A stretch of 18,085 nt of DNA from Alphaproteobacteria bacterium (GCA_028869395.1 JAGWSE010000236.1:1-18085), one strand, 5' to 3'. Counted from the stretch's first letter, positions 1-6,988 are shown. The notes: generated from the letters alone by a model not told the origin. Program-made: numbers and translations.

Positions 1-1
1 C

Positions 2-601
2 TTCGTCCGCGCCGACCTCGCCCAGGCCGGCGACCGCGAGCGCCTGGTCGAGGAGACGCTCGACACCTATGGACCCGTCGACATCCTCGTGAACAACGCG
101 GCCATCACCTACTTCATGCCAGTCGTCGAGTTCACCGAGAAGCGGTTCAAGCTGATGATGGAGGTGCAGGTCTATGCCCCGTTCCATCTCGCCCAGCTGG
201 TCCTGCCCTCGATGCAGCAGCGCAAGCAGGGCTGGATCGTCAACATCTCCTCGGGCGCGGGCATCCACCCCAAGCAGCCCTACGCCTCGCGGGGCCGCGG
301 CGGCACCGTCTACGGCATGTGCAAGGCCGCGCTGGAGCGGTTCACCACCGGGCTCGCCTCCGAGGTCTACGACGACAACATCGCCGTCAACGTCGTCTCG
401 CCGGGGCTTGTGGAGACCCCCGGGACCCTGCTGCACGGCCTGGTCAACGACCAAACCCGCGCCCGCGTGCAGCCGATCGAGTACATCGCCGAAGCCGTGT
501 TCCGGCTGGCGTCCGGCGATCCCAAGACACTGACCGGCCGCATCGACTACGCCGAGCCGTTCCTAAAGGAGCTCTCGGTGCAACCGGCCGAACTGGTCTA
601 G
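2..601 (+). CDS. SDR family NAD(P)-dependent oxidoreductase, 5' end missing
   Basis: This is the C-terminal 199 residues of a short-chain dehydrogenase/reductase, read in frame from base 2 to a TAG stop at 599-601. The glycine-rich cofactor motif (TGxxxGIG) lies before the window, so about 50-60 residues are missing. Visible family marks, numbered from the window edge, are an RADL segment at the adenine-binding position (residues 3-6), NNAA (31-34), the catalytic serine in NISSG (S84), and YxxxK with Y104 and K108. The usual N...VSPG segment follows at 130-135. The reaction is NAD(P)-dependent oxidation or reduction of an alcohol/carbonyl in the cytoplasm; the substrate cannot be read from sequence. 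The next gene starts 5 bases after the stop on the same strand, suggesting co-transcription. The family call is firm. Confidence 0.93.
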   Translation, partial: FVRADLAQAGDRERLVEETLDTYGPVDILVNNAAITYFMPVVEFTEKRFKLMMEVQVYAPFHLAQLVLPSMQQRKQGWIVNISSGAGIHPKQPYASRGRGGTVYGMCKAALERFTTGLASEVYDDNIAVNVVSPGLVETPGTLLHGLVNDQTRARVQPIEYIAEAVFRLASGDPKTLTGRIDYAEPFLKELSVQPAELV

Positions 602-606
602 CCGGC

Positions 607-1344
607 GTGATCGAACAGACGGTCGAGATCCCCACCCGGGACGGCGCGACCACGACCTTCATCGTCCATCCTGAGCGGGAGGGACCCCATCCGGTCGTGC
701 TGTTCTTCATGGACGCCCCGGCGATCCGCGAGGAACTGCGCGACATGGCCCGGCGGATCGCCACCGTCGGCTACTACGTCATGCTGCCCAACCTCTACTA
801 CCGCAGGGGCGTGATGGAGCTGAAGGACCTGCCGCCCCTGGCGGACGAACAGGCCCGCGCGCGGATGTTCGAGCTGATGAACTCGCTCTCCATACCGCTC
901 GTCATGCAGGACGCCGACGCCCTGCTCGACTTCGCCGACCGCGACCCGGCGGCGGGGGCCGGGCCGGTCGGCGCCGTCGGCTACTGCATGAGCGGCCAGT
1001 ACGCGATCAATTTCGCCGCGCGCTGGCCGGAGCGGGTTGGGGCGGCCGCCTCGATCTACGGCGTCCGTCTCGTCACCGACGAGGCGGACAGCCCGCACCT
1101 CGCCGCCGCCAAGGCGCTGGGCGAGCTCTACTTCGCCTGCGCCGAGCACGACAGCTATGCGCCGCTGGAGATGGTCGAGGCGCTCGACCAGTCGATCAAG
1201 GCCCGCAACCTGAACGCGGAGGTGGAGCTGTTTCCCGGCGTCCACCACGGCTTCGCGTTTCCGCAGCGGCCGGTCTACGACAAGCCCTCGGCCGAACGCC
1301 ACTGGGAGCGCCTCTTCGCGCTTTTCAGGCGCAATCTGCGCTAG
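607..1344 (+). CDS. Dienelactone hydrolase family protein (alpha/beta hydrolase)
   Basis: A 245-residue alpha/beta hydrolase of the dienelactone hydrolase family, the usual length for it. The cysteine triad is present: nucleophile C127 in GYCMSG, D182 in AEHD, and a histidine in VHHGF (H214 by position). Family members hydrolyse dienelactones from ring-cleavage pathways or other small esters in the cytoplasm; the exact substrate is unknown. The chosen start is GTG at 607, because the conserved fold begins at once (VEIPTRDG) and the frame further upstream is non-coding overlap with the SDR gene. No strong ribosome site precedes this GTG, so translation is probably coupled to the SDR stop 5 bases upstream. 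The last 20 bases overlap the 3' end of the opposing PhyH gene. Confidence 0.88.
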   Translation: MIEQTVEIPTRDGATTTFIVHPEREGPHPVVLFFMDAPAIREELRDMARRIATVGYYVMLPNLYYRRGVMELKDLPPLADEQARARMFELMNSLSIPLVMQDADALLDFADRDPAAGAGPVGAVGYCMSGQYAINFAARWPERVGAAASIYGVRLVTDEADSPHLAAAKALGELYFACAEHDSYAPLEMVEALDQSIKARNLNAEVELFPGVHHGFAFPQRPVYDKPSAERHWERLFALFRRNLR

Positions 1345-2170
1345 GCGCCTGCGCCACCACCGGCGGCTCCCAGTCGGGCTCCAGCGCCTTGGCGGGGTGC
1401 GATGCGGTGACCATGCCGAGGAAGGGCGGGGCGATCTCGTAGCCGAGGAGCGACTGCGCTCGGGGGCTCATCTCGCGCACCATCTCCCGGGGCACGGAGA
1501 GCCAGAAGTTCTCCTGCGGCCGCGCCCAGGGCTCGCAGTACTGGTTGGTGAAGGCGAGCCGTGGCTTGTCGGTCACGTTGGCGCCGCCGCGGTGCAGCAG
1601 GGTGCCCGGAAACACCAGGGCCGCGCCCGCGGGGATTTCCATCGGGACCAGCATCTTCTCGATCTCGGCGAGGTCGTTCGGCCGGCCCGGATCGCCCGGC
1701 TCGCCCCACAGATGGCTGCCGGGCACGATTTCGGTCGCGCCATTCTCGCGCGTGAAGTCGACGATCGCCCCGATGACGCTGATCCCGATCGGCGGCCGCG
1801 GACGACGCTGGCGATAGAACCCGTCGTCGGCGTGGATCGATTGCGGCGTCTCGCCCGGGCCCAGGTTGATCGCGTGGCTGGCCGACAGCAGGAAGTTGGG
1901 CTGCAGGAAGCGCCCGATCAGCGCCATCAGCCGCGGGTCGGCGGCGATCTCCTCGAACACCTTGCCGCGCGCGACCAGGGTGTAGACCCGCTCGGTCTTG
2001 AAGCCCTCGAATTCGTTGCGGCCGCGATGTGCGCCCAGGAACGGCGCCAGCGCCGCCTTGAAGACGTCCAGTTTGCCGGCCTCCATGAAGTCTTCGATGA
2101 CCGTGAAGCCGTCCGCGCGCATGCGCTCGGCGTGCGCCTCGACGTCGAAGGGGGTGGCGAACGCATCCAT
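1325..2170 (-). CDS. Phytanoyl-CoA dioxygenase (PhyH) family protein
   Basis: A 281-residue non-heme Fe(II)/2-oxoglutarate-dependent dioxygenase of the PhyH family. The metal triad is visible: H113 and D115 in IHADDGF, and the distal H193 in LLHRGG. R204 (KPRLAF) is a reasonable candidate for the 2-oxoglutarate salt bridge. The segment NGATEIVPGSH (143-153) is highly typical of PhyH proteins. The reaction would be hydroxylation of an organic substrate with decarboxylation of 2-oxoglutarate; PhyH relatives in bacteria act on very diverse compounds, so the substrate is open. The ATG at 2170 has a GGAGG ribosome site about 8 bases upstream. The gene diverges from the TauD-like gene across an 84-base gap and converges with the dienelactone hydrolase gene, overlapping it by 20 bases. 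Confidence 0.9.
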   Translation of the reverse strand: MDAFATPFDVEAHAERMRADGFTVIEDFMEAGKLDVFKAALAPFLGAHRGRNEFEGFKTERVYTLVARGKVFEEIAADPRLMALIGRFLQPNFLLSASHAINLGPGETPQSIHADDGFYRQRRPRPPIGISVIGAIVDFTRENGATEIVPGSHLWGEPGDPGRPNDLAEIEKMLVPMEIPAGAALVFPGTLLHRGGANVTDKPRLAFTNQYCEPWARPQENFWLSVPREMVREMSPRAQSLLGYEIAPPFLGMVTASHPAKALEPDWEPPVVAQAPSADCA

Positions 2171-2201
2171 GGTTCCGGCCTCCAGGAGCTACTGTATCAT
2201 A

Positions 2202-2230
2202 GGTCGGCGAAGCCGCCCGGCCTGCCGACC
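2202..2230. promoter_or_regulatory. Inverted repeat in the divergent dioxygenase promoter gap
   Basis: The perfect 7-base arms GGTCGGC (2202-2208) and GCCGACC (2224-2230) are separated by 15 bases and sit in the middle of the gap between the two divergent dioxygenase genes. A minus-strand TATGAT (2201-2196), close to a -10 box, abuts the left arm about 25 bases before the PhyH start; no clear -35 accompanies it. A regulator-binding role is inferred. In DNA this GC-rich, a 7-base dyad can also arise by chance. Confidence 0.3.
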
Positions 2231-2254
2231 GAGCCGATCGTCTGGAGACCCGAG

Positions 2255-3133
2255 ATGACCGATACGAACCTGAAGATCCGTCGCGTCGCCGGCGCGCTCG
2301 GCGCCGAGATCTCCGGCGTCGACCTCTCGCAGGACCTGTCCGACGAGACCGTCGCGGCGATCCGCGCAGCTTTCGTCGAGCACCAGGTGATCTTCTTCCG
2401 CGACCAGCAGCTCACGCCGGCGCAGCAGGTGCGCCTGGGCGCGCGCTTCGGCCCGTTGAACATCCACCCCTACGTCAGCGGCATGGCCGGGCATCCGGAG
2501 GTGATGGAGATCATCAAGGAGCCGCAGGACCGCGTGAACTTCGGCGGCGGCTGGCACTCGGACATGAGCTTCCTGGAGCGCCCGGCGATCGGTTCGATCC
2601 TCTACGCCGTGGAGATTCCCGGGTTCGGCGGCGACACCCTGTTCGCCAGCCAGGCCGCCGACTACGAGGCGCTGTCCCCCGGACTGAAGGCCACGCTGGA
2701 GGGCCTGAACGCCGTCCACTCGGCCAACCGCGAGTATTCCGCGGCAGGCCAGTCGGCACAGAAGCGCTCCTCGATGTCGGTGGTCGAGGCGGAGGGCGTC
2801 GCGGGCGAATTCATCCATCCGGTGGTGCTCACCCACCCGGAGACCGGCCGCAAGGCGCTCTACGTCAATCCGGCCTTTACGATCCGCTTCGAGGGCTGGA
2901 GTACGCGGGAATCGAAGCCGCTGCTCGATTTCCTTTTCCAGCACTGCCGCTACGAGGGATTCACCTGCCGCTTCCAGTGGGCTAGCGGCTCGGTGGCCTT
3001 CTGGGACAATCGCTCGGTCTGGCACTTCGCACTCAACGACTACCCCGGCCAGCGCCGGCACATGCGCCGCGTGACGGTCGATCCGTGGCCACAGCCGGCG
3101 AAGGCCGCGAGGCTGTCCGAGGCGGCCGCCTAG
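2255..3133 (+). CDS. TauD/TfdA family Fe(II)/2-oxoglutarate dioxygenase
   Basis: A 292-residue alpha-ketoglutarate dioxygenase of the TauD/TfdA family, full length. The iron ligands are H101 and D103 in GWHSDMSF and H257 in the segment WDNRSVWH; the arginines in QRRHMRR (267-272) supply 2-oxoglutarate binding. The runs GGDT (125-128), HPVVLTHPETG (188-198) and YVNPAFT (203-209) match TauD proper better than the 2,4-D dioxygenase TfdA. TauD releases sulfite from taurine, but family members also act on sulfonates, sulfate esters, carnitine-like compounds and aryloxyacids, so I give no substrate. The ATG at 2255 is chosen because the conserved N-terminus starts there and GGAG lies 7 bases upstream; the same open frame runs on upstream only as antisense to the PhyH gene. 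Its TAG shares a CTAG with the stop of the opposing hydrolase. Confidence 0.92.
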   Translation: MTDTNLKIRRVAGALGAEISGVDLSQDLSDETVAAIRAAFVEHQVIFFRDQQLTPAQQVRLGARFGPLNIHPYVSGMAGHPEVMEIIKEPQDRVNFGGGWHSDMSFLERPAIGSILYAVEIPGFGGDTLFASQAADYEALSPGLKATLEGLNAVHSANREYSAAGQSAQKRSSMSVVEAEGVAGEFIHPVVLTHPETGRKALYVNPAFTIRFEGWSTRESKPLLDFLFQHCRYEGFTCRFQWASGSVAFWDNRSVWHFALNDYPGQRRHMRRVTVDPWPQPAKAARLSEAAA

Positions 3134-4206
3134 TCCCGAGCCGCCCGGAAGCAGTCGACGACCTCGCCGATCCAGCGCTTCAGCTCGTCCTTCTTCTCGA
3201 GCGGCGTCGCGCCGTGGCGCACGAGCACCATGTCGAGTTCGGGGACGCAGAGCGTGTACTGGCCGTCGTAGCCGTTGGCCGAGAACGAGCCGGGTCCGCC
3301 CAGGTCGAGCCACCAGTGCGCGCCGTAGCGCCCGTCGGTCTCGGCCGCCCCAGGCTGCTGGAAGGTGGGCGTGCGCGCATAGTCGACCCATGCCGGCGGC
3401 AGGATGCGCCGCCCCTCCCACACGCCGTCGCGGAGATAGAGCAGGCCGAAGCGGGCGAAGTCGCGGGCCGTGCAGAAGCAGAAGGAGGAGCCGATGAAGG
3501 TCCCGGCGGCGTCGAACTTCGGCGTCGCGCTCGTCATGCCGATGGGATCGAACAGCCGGGCGCGCATGAACGCCTCGAAGTCGGCCCCGAACGCCCCGAT
3601 CGCGCGGGACAGGGCGCGGGCCACGATGTTGGTCGTGCCGCTCGAGTAGTACCAGAACGAGCCCGGCGCATGCGCCAGGGGCGCGCGCGCCGCGAAGCCC
3701 GCCACGTCGTCCTTGCCCTCGCCGAACAGCATGGCGATCACGTCGGACGGCTGGTCGGGCAGGTATTCCTCCAGCCATTTCAGGCCGCTCGACATCCGCA
3801 GCAACTGGTCCAGTGTGATCGCGCCGCGCGGATCGCCGGCCCCGCGCCACTCCGGAACGTCGGCCGCCGCGGCGATGTCGATCCGGCCGTCGCCCACGGC
3901 GATCCCCACCAGCGCATGGGTGATGCTCTTGCCCTTCGACCAGGACGGATAGGTCATCTCCGGCCCGAAGCCTTCGCCGTACTGCTCGTGCACGACGCGC
4001 CCGCCCTGGACGATGACGAGGGCGTGCGTCTCGCCGAGCCGCTCGGAGCTCTTCGCCCCGAAGGCGTCGGCCATCAGGCTCGGGAAGCGCGTGTCGGCGA
4101 GGGCGCTCGGCGGAGCCCCTTCCGGCCACGCCTGGGTGGGCCATGGAACGCCCGCCGGCTGCTCGGGCAGCGGCGGGAGGCGGTCTCGCGTCAGGGTCTC
4201 GCTCAT
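3130..4206 (-). CDS. Serine hydrolase, beta-lactamase fold (class C / NylB-like)
   Basis: A 358-residue penicillin-binding-protein-like serine hydrolase (beta-lactamase family, PF00144 type). The nucleophile motif SxxK is S88-W-S-K91; the second catalytic tyrosine is in the YYSSGTTN run (186-193, Y187 by position); the third motif region reads NGYDGQY (311-317), resembling 6-aminohexanoate-dimer hydrolase and esterase relatives more than true beta-lactamases. There is no signal peptide, so a cytoplasmic esterase or amidase is likelier than antibiotic resistance. The ATG at 4206 has only a weak GGTGAG upstream. The stop codon overlaps the TauD-like stop by 4 bases (CTAG). It is divergent from the DUF885 gene across 198 bases. 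The family is certain; the substrate is unknown. Confidence 0.88.
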   Translation of the reverse strand: MSETLTRDRLPPLPEQPAGVPWPTQAWPEGAPPSALADTRFPSLMADAFGAKSSERLGETHALVIVQGGRVVHEQYGEGFGPEMTYPSWSKGKSITHALVGIAVGDGRIDIAAAADVPEWRGAGDPRGAITLDQLLRMSSGLKWLEEYLPDQPSDVIAMLFGEGKDDVAGFAARAPLAHAPGSFWYYSSGTTNIVARALSRAIGAFGADFEAFMRARLFDPIGMTSATPKFDAAGTFIGSSFCFCTARDFARFGLLYLRDGVWEGRRILPPAWVDYARTPTFQQPGAAETDGRYGAHWWLDLGGPGSFSANGYDGQYTLCVPELDMVLVRHGATPLEKKDELKRWIGEVVDCFRAARD

Positions 4207-4404
4207 GCGCTCACCGTCTCAGGTTTCCGCCCGCGCTTCCAGCCGCGGGAACAAGGAACCGCGCCAGCCCGGTTGGCAGGCAAGATCATCCGTGCGTCGG
4301 GCGCCGTTACGCCAATTTAATCCCCGCCCACGCGGCGCGCGGGTTGCGGCTCGCCTCCGCCCGGTCGTAAGCCATACGGCAAGTCGTCTGGGGGGAATCC
4401 ACGC

Positions 4405-6228
4405 ATGCTGAACCGTCGCCACCTGCTGCTCGCCGCGGGCGCCACCGCCTTCGTCGCGACCCACGCCTCGGCCCAGTCCAGGCCCGCGGCCTCGGGCGCC
4501 GACCAGCAGCTCTCGGCCCTGTTCGACCAGTTCTTCCAGGAAGCCCTGAAGGAATCGCCCGAGCTCGCCACCTCGCTTGGCCTCGACACCGGCGCCCGCG
4601 CGCCGATGAAGTCGGAGCTGCACCAGGCCTCGCTCGCCGACCTCGCCCACCGCAAGCAGCTCACCGCCGATCAGCTCGCGCGCATGACGCGTATCGACCG
4701 CAAGGCGCTCTCCGGCATGCCGGCGGTCAACTACGACGCCGTCTACTACGACCTTGCGACCACCGATGCGGCCAACCGCCAGTTCAACTACGGCGGCGAA
4801 GGCGCGGGCTCGCCCTACGTGGTCAGCCAGATCACCGGCTCGTACCAGGACGTCCCCGACTTCCTGGCCACCCAGCACACCATCGAGACCGCCGCCGACT
4901 GCGACGCCTATGTCGCGCGGCTGCACCAGTTCGGCCGGCTGATGGACCAGGAGCTCGAGCGCGTGCGCCATGACGCGGGCCTGGGCGTCATCCCGCCCGA
5001 CTTCGCGGTCAAGGGCGCGATCGCCTCGATGCAGACCATGCTGGTCCCGCCTCAGGCGTCCTCGCTGGTCCGCTCGCTGGTGACCCGGGCCAACGCCAAG
5101 GGCATCGCTGGCGACTGGGATGGCCAGGCCTCCGCCGCCTACACCCAGGCCGTGGTCCCCGCGCTCCAGCGGCAGCTCGCCCTGATGCAGTCCCTGCTGC
5201 CCAAGGCGACGCACGACGCCGGCGTGTGGAAGCTTCCCGACGGCGAGGCCTATTACGCCGCCGGCCTGAAGGCCCAGACCACCACCGACCTCACACCCGC
5301 CGAGGTCCACAAGATGGGCCTGGACGTCACGCGCCAGCTCCACGCGCGCGCCGACGTGCTGTTCCGGAAGATCGGCCTGACCAAGGGCACGATCGCGGAG
5401 CGGTACGGCGCCCTCTACAAGGACCCGAAGTACATCTACCCCAACACCGATGCGGGGAAGGCGCAGGAGATCGCCGCCCTCAACAAGATCGTGCAGGACA
5501 TGCAGCGCCGCCTGCCGCAGTACTTCGACGTGCTGCCGAAGGCCGGCCTGGAGATCCGCCGCATCCCCAAGGAGACCGAGCAGGCCGCCTCCACCCATTA
5601 CACCGAGGGCAGCCTCGATGGGACGCGGCCCGGCATCTACTGGCTGAACCTGCGAAACACCGCCGAGGCGCCCTTCTGGGATATGCCGACCACGACCTAC
5701 CACGAGGGCATCCCAGGCCATCACCTGCAGCTTTCCCTGCAGCGCCAGGCCGACCTTCCGATGATCCGCAAGGTGCAGGGCTTCGGCGCCTACATCGAGG
5801 GCTGGGCGCTCTACGCCGAGCAGCTGGCCGACGAGATGGGGGTCTACAAGGACAATCCGGCGGGCGAGCTGGGCTACATCCACGACGCCCTTCTGCGCTC
5901 GGGCCGCCTTGTCACGGACACCGGCATCCACGCCATGCGCTGGAGCCGTGAAAAGGCGGTGGCGACGCTGTCCTCCATCGACGGGGATCCGGTCTCGCTC
6001 TCCGGCCAGGAAATCGAGCGCTACTCCGTCTGGCCGGCGCAGGCCTGCGATTACATGGTGGGCAAGCTCACCATCCTGAAGCTGCGCGCCAAGGCCCGGG
6101 CGGCGCTCGGGGCGCGGTTCGACATCAAGAAGTTCCACGACGCGGTCCTGCTCGCCGGCTCGATCCCGCTCACCGTGCTCGAACACCACGTCGACGACTG
6201 GATCGCTTCCCAGACCAAGCAGGCCTGA
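4405..6228 (+). CDS. DUF885 family protein, exported zinc-peptidase-like
   Basis: A 607-residue DUF885 protein, typical length for the family. The N-terminus has a leader with twin arginines (R4-R5 in NRRHLLL), a hydrophobic run and an ASA-Q cleavage site after about A23, so Tat export to the periplasm is likely. The family signature HEGIPGHH spans 433-440, giving HExxxGH-type zinc ligands, followed by YIEGWALYAE (463-472), where E465 is the probable third ligand. DUF885 proteins are related to zinc metallopeptidases; the actual substrate, probably peptides, is not known. The start at 4405 is preceded by a G-rich ribosome site (GGGGGA) 8-9 bases upstream. The gene stands alone, followed by two hairpins before the GST gene, so it is probably its own transcription unit. 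Confidence 0.9.
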   Translation: MLNRRHLLLAAGATAFVATHASAQSRPAASGADQQLSALFDQFFQEALKESPELATSLGLDTGARAPMKSELHQASLADLAHRKQLTADQLARMTRIDRKALSGMPAVNYDAVYYDLATTDAANRQFNYGGEGAGSPYVVSQITGSYQDVPDFLATQHTIETAADCDAYVARLHQFGRLMDQELERVRHDAGLGVIPPDFAVKGAIASMQTMLVPPQASSLVRSLVTRANAKGIAGDWDGQASAAYTQAVVPALQRQLALMQSLLPKATHDAGVWKLPDGEAYYAAGLKAQTTTDLTPAEVHKMGLDVTRQLHARADVLFRKIGLTKGTIAERYGALYKDPKYIYPNTDAGKAQEIAALNKIVQDMQRRLPQYFDVLPKAGLEIRRIPKETEQAASTHYTEGSLDGTRPGIYWLNLRNTAEAPFWDMPTTTYHEGIPGHHLQLSLQRQADLPMIRKVQGFGAYIEGWALYAEQLADEMGVYKDNPAGELGYIHDALLRSGRLVTDTGIHAMRWSREKAVATLSSIDGDPVSLSGQEIERYSVWPAQACDYMVGKLTILKLRAKARAALGARFDIKKFHDAVLLAGSIPLTVLEHHVDDWIASQTKQA

Positions 6229-6241
6229 CGGCGGCGCGCGC

Positions 6242-6265
6242 CTGCTGACACACGCCTGTCAGCAG
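6242..6265. terminator. Perfect 9-base hairpin after the DUF885 gene (terminator or operator)
   Basis: CTGCTGACA (6242-6250) and TGTCAGCAG (6257-6265) are exact reverse complements around the 6-base loop CACGCC, starting 13 bases after the peptidase stop. No T-run follows, which is unusual for an intrinsic terminator. The symmetric 24-base form is also the size of an operator for a TetR- or GntR-type dimer that could control the downstream GST. I cannot separate the two readings. Confidence 0.4.
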
Positions 6266-6286
6266 CGGGGTCCTAAGTGATTGGAC

Positions 6287-6306
6287 GGGCGTCCTCCCCG
6301 ACGCCC
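6287..6306 (+). other. Perfect 7-base hairpin upstream of the GST gene
   Basis: GGGCGTC (6287-6293) and GACGCCC (6300-6306) pair exactly across a CTCCCC loop, ending 15 bases before the AAAGGAG ribosome site of the GST gene. If transcription starts upstream, this is a leader hairpin; the pyrimidine loop and the position leave the ribosome site exposed. Function is unproven. It is the second dyad in a 106-base gap. Confidence 0.35.
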
Positions 6307-6334
6307 CCATCCTCTCCCCAGAAAGGAGCGCGCC

Positions 6335-6988
6335 ATGTCGCAAGAGCTCGTTTTCTACACGAACCCGCAGTCGCGCGGACGGATCGTGCGCTGGATGCTC
6401 GAGGAGGTCGGGCGGCCGTACCGCACCGAGATCCTCGACTACGCCACCACGCTGAAGGCGCCGGAGTATCTGGCCATCAATCCGATGGGCAAGGTGCCCG
6501 CGATCCGCCATCGAGACGCGGTGGTGACCGAGTGCGCCGCGATCTGCGCCTATCTCGCCGACGCCTTCCCGGAGGCGGGCCTGGCGCCGCCGGCGAACGA
6601 TCCGCGGCGGGGAACCTACTACCGCTGGCTGTTCTTCGGGGCAGGGCCGCTGGAGGCGGCCGTCGTCAACAAGATGCTGGGCTTCGAGACCAGGCCTGAG
6701 CAGGGCCGCATGGCCGGCTATGGCAGCCTGCAGACCGCGCTGGACACTGCCGAGACCGCGCTAAGGGCCGGAGACTACATCCTGGGCGACCAGTTCAGCG
6801 CGGCCGACGTCTATTTCGGCTCCGAGCTGGGGTTCTTCATGCAGTTCGGCGCGATCGAGCCGCGGCCGGCGTTCGCCGCCTACGTCGAGCGCGTGATGGG
6901 CCGGCCCGCCGCGGTCCGGGCCCGCGAGATCGACGACGCCCTTGCGCCGCAGCCGCAGCCCGCGCAGGGCGAGCCGCAGCCCGCCTAG
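6335..6988 (+). CDS. Glutathione S-transferase family protein
   Basis: A 217-residue cytoplasmic GST with the two expected domains. The thioredoxin-like N-terminal half starts at LVFYTNPQSRGR (5-16), where S13 is the candidate catalytic residue. It continues through the cis-proline motif KVPAI (53-57) and T65-E66-C67 in place of the usual E-S pair that contacts glutathione. The helical C-terminal domain carries the N-capping-box-like FSAADVYF (154-161). It would conjugate or reduce electrophiles with glutathione. The ATG at 6335 is preferred over a TTG 54 bases upstream because AAAGGAG sits 6 bases before it. The tail (205-217) is rich in Pro-Gln from a 12-base direct repeat. It converges with the LysR gene, with overlapping stops. 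Confidence 0.92.
   Translation: MSQELVFYTNPQSRGRIVRWMLEEVGRPYRTEILDYATTLKAPEYLAINPMGKVPAIRHRDAVVTECAAICAYLADAFPEAGLAPPANDPRRGTYYRWLFFGAGPLEAAVVNKMLGFETRPEQGRMAGYGSLQTALDTAETALRAGDYILGDQFSAADVYFGSELGFFMQFGAIEPRPAFAAYVERVMGRPAAVRAREIDDALAPQPQPAQGEPQPA
6952..6984 (+). repeat. 12-base direct repeat at the 3' end of the GST gene
   Basis: GCCGCAGCCCGC occurs at 6952-6963 and again at 6973-6984, 21 bases (7 codons) apart and in frame. It adds a PQPA...PQPA tail beyond the GST fold and lies directly before the stop. It looks like a local duplication that lengthened the reading frame. Confidence 0.6.

Noticed and set aside
1397..2254. A longer N-terminus for the TauD-like protein, since its frame is open back to 1397
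   Set aside because: The extension is antisense to the PhyH gene and matches nothing; the ATG at 2255 has a good ribosome site and starts the conserved fold.
2189..4144. A 651-codon open frame on the minus strand across the TauD-like and serine hydrolase genes
   Set aside because: It is extremely Arg/Gly/Ala-rich with no recognisable domain and lies over two clear enzymes; long spurious frames are expected in DNA this GC-rich.
3130..4206. The beta-lactamase-fold gene as an antibiotic-resistance gene
   Set aside because: It has no signal peptide and its third motif resembles NylB/esterase relatives, so a cytoplasmic esterase or amidase role is more likely.
4344..4373. TTGCGG and TAAGCC, 18 bases apart, as a promoter for the DUF885 gene
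   Set aside because: Both boxes match the consensus poorly and such pairs are frequent by chance. I see no better signal in the 198-base gap 4207-4404.
4219..6189. A 656-codon minus-strand open frame antisense to the DUF885 gene
   Set aside because: The composition is that of a shadow frame (Gly/Val/Arg/Leu repeats, no motif), while the plus strand encodes a protein with signal peptide and zinc motif.
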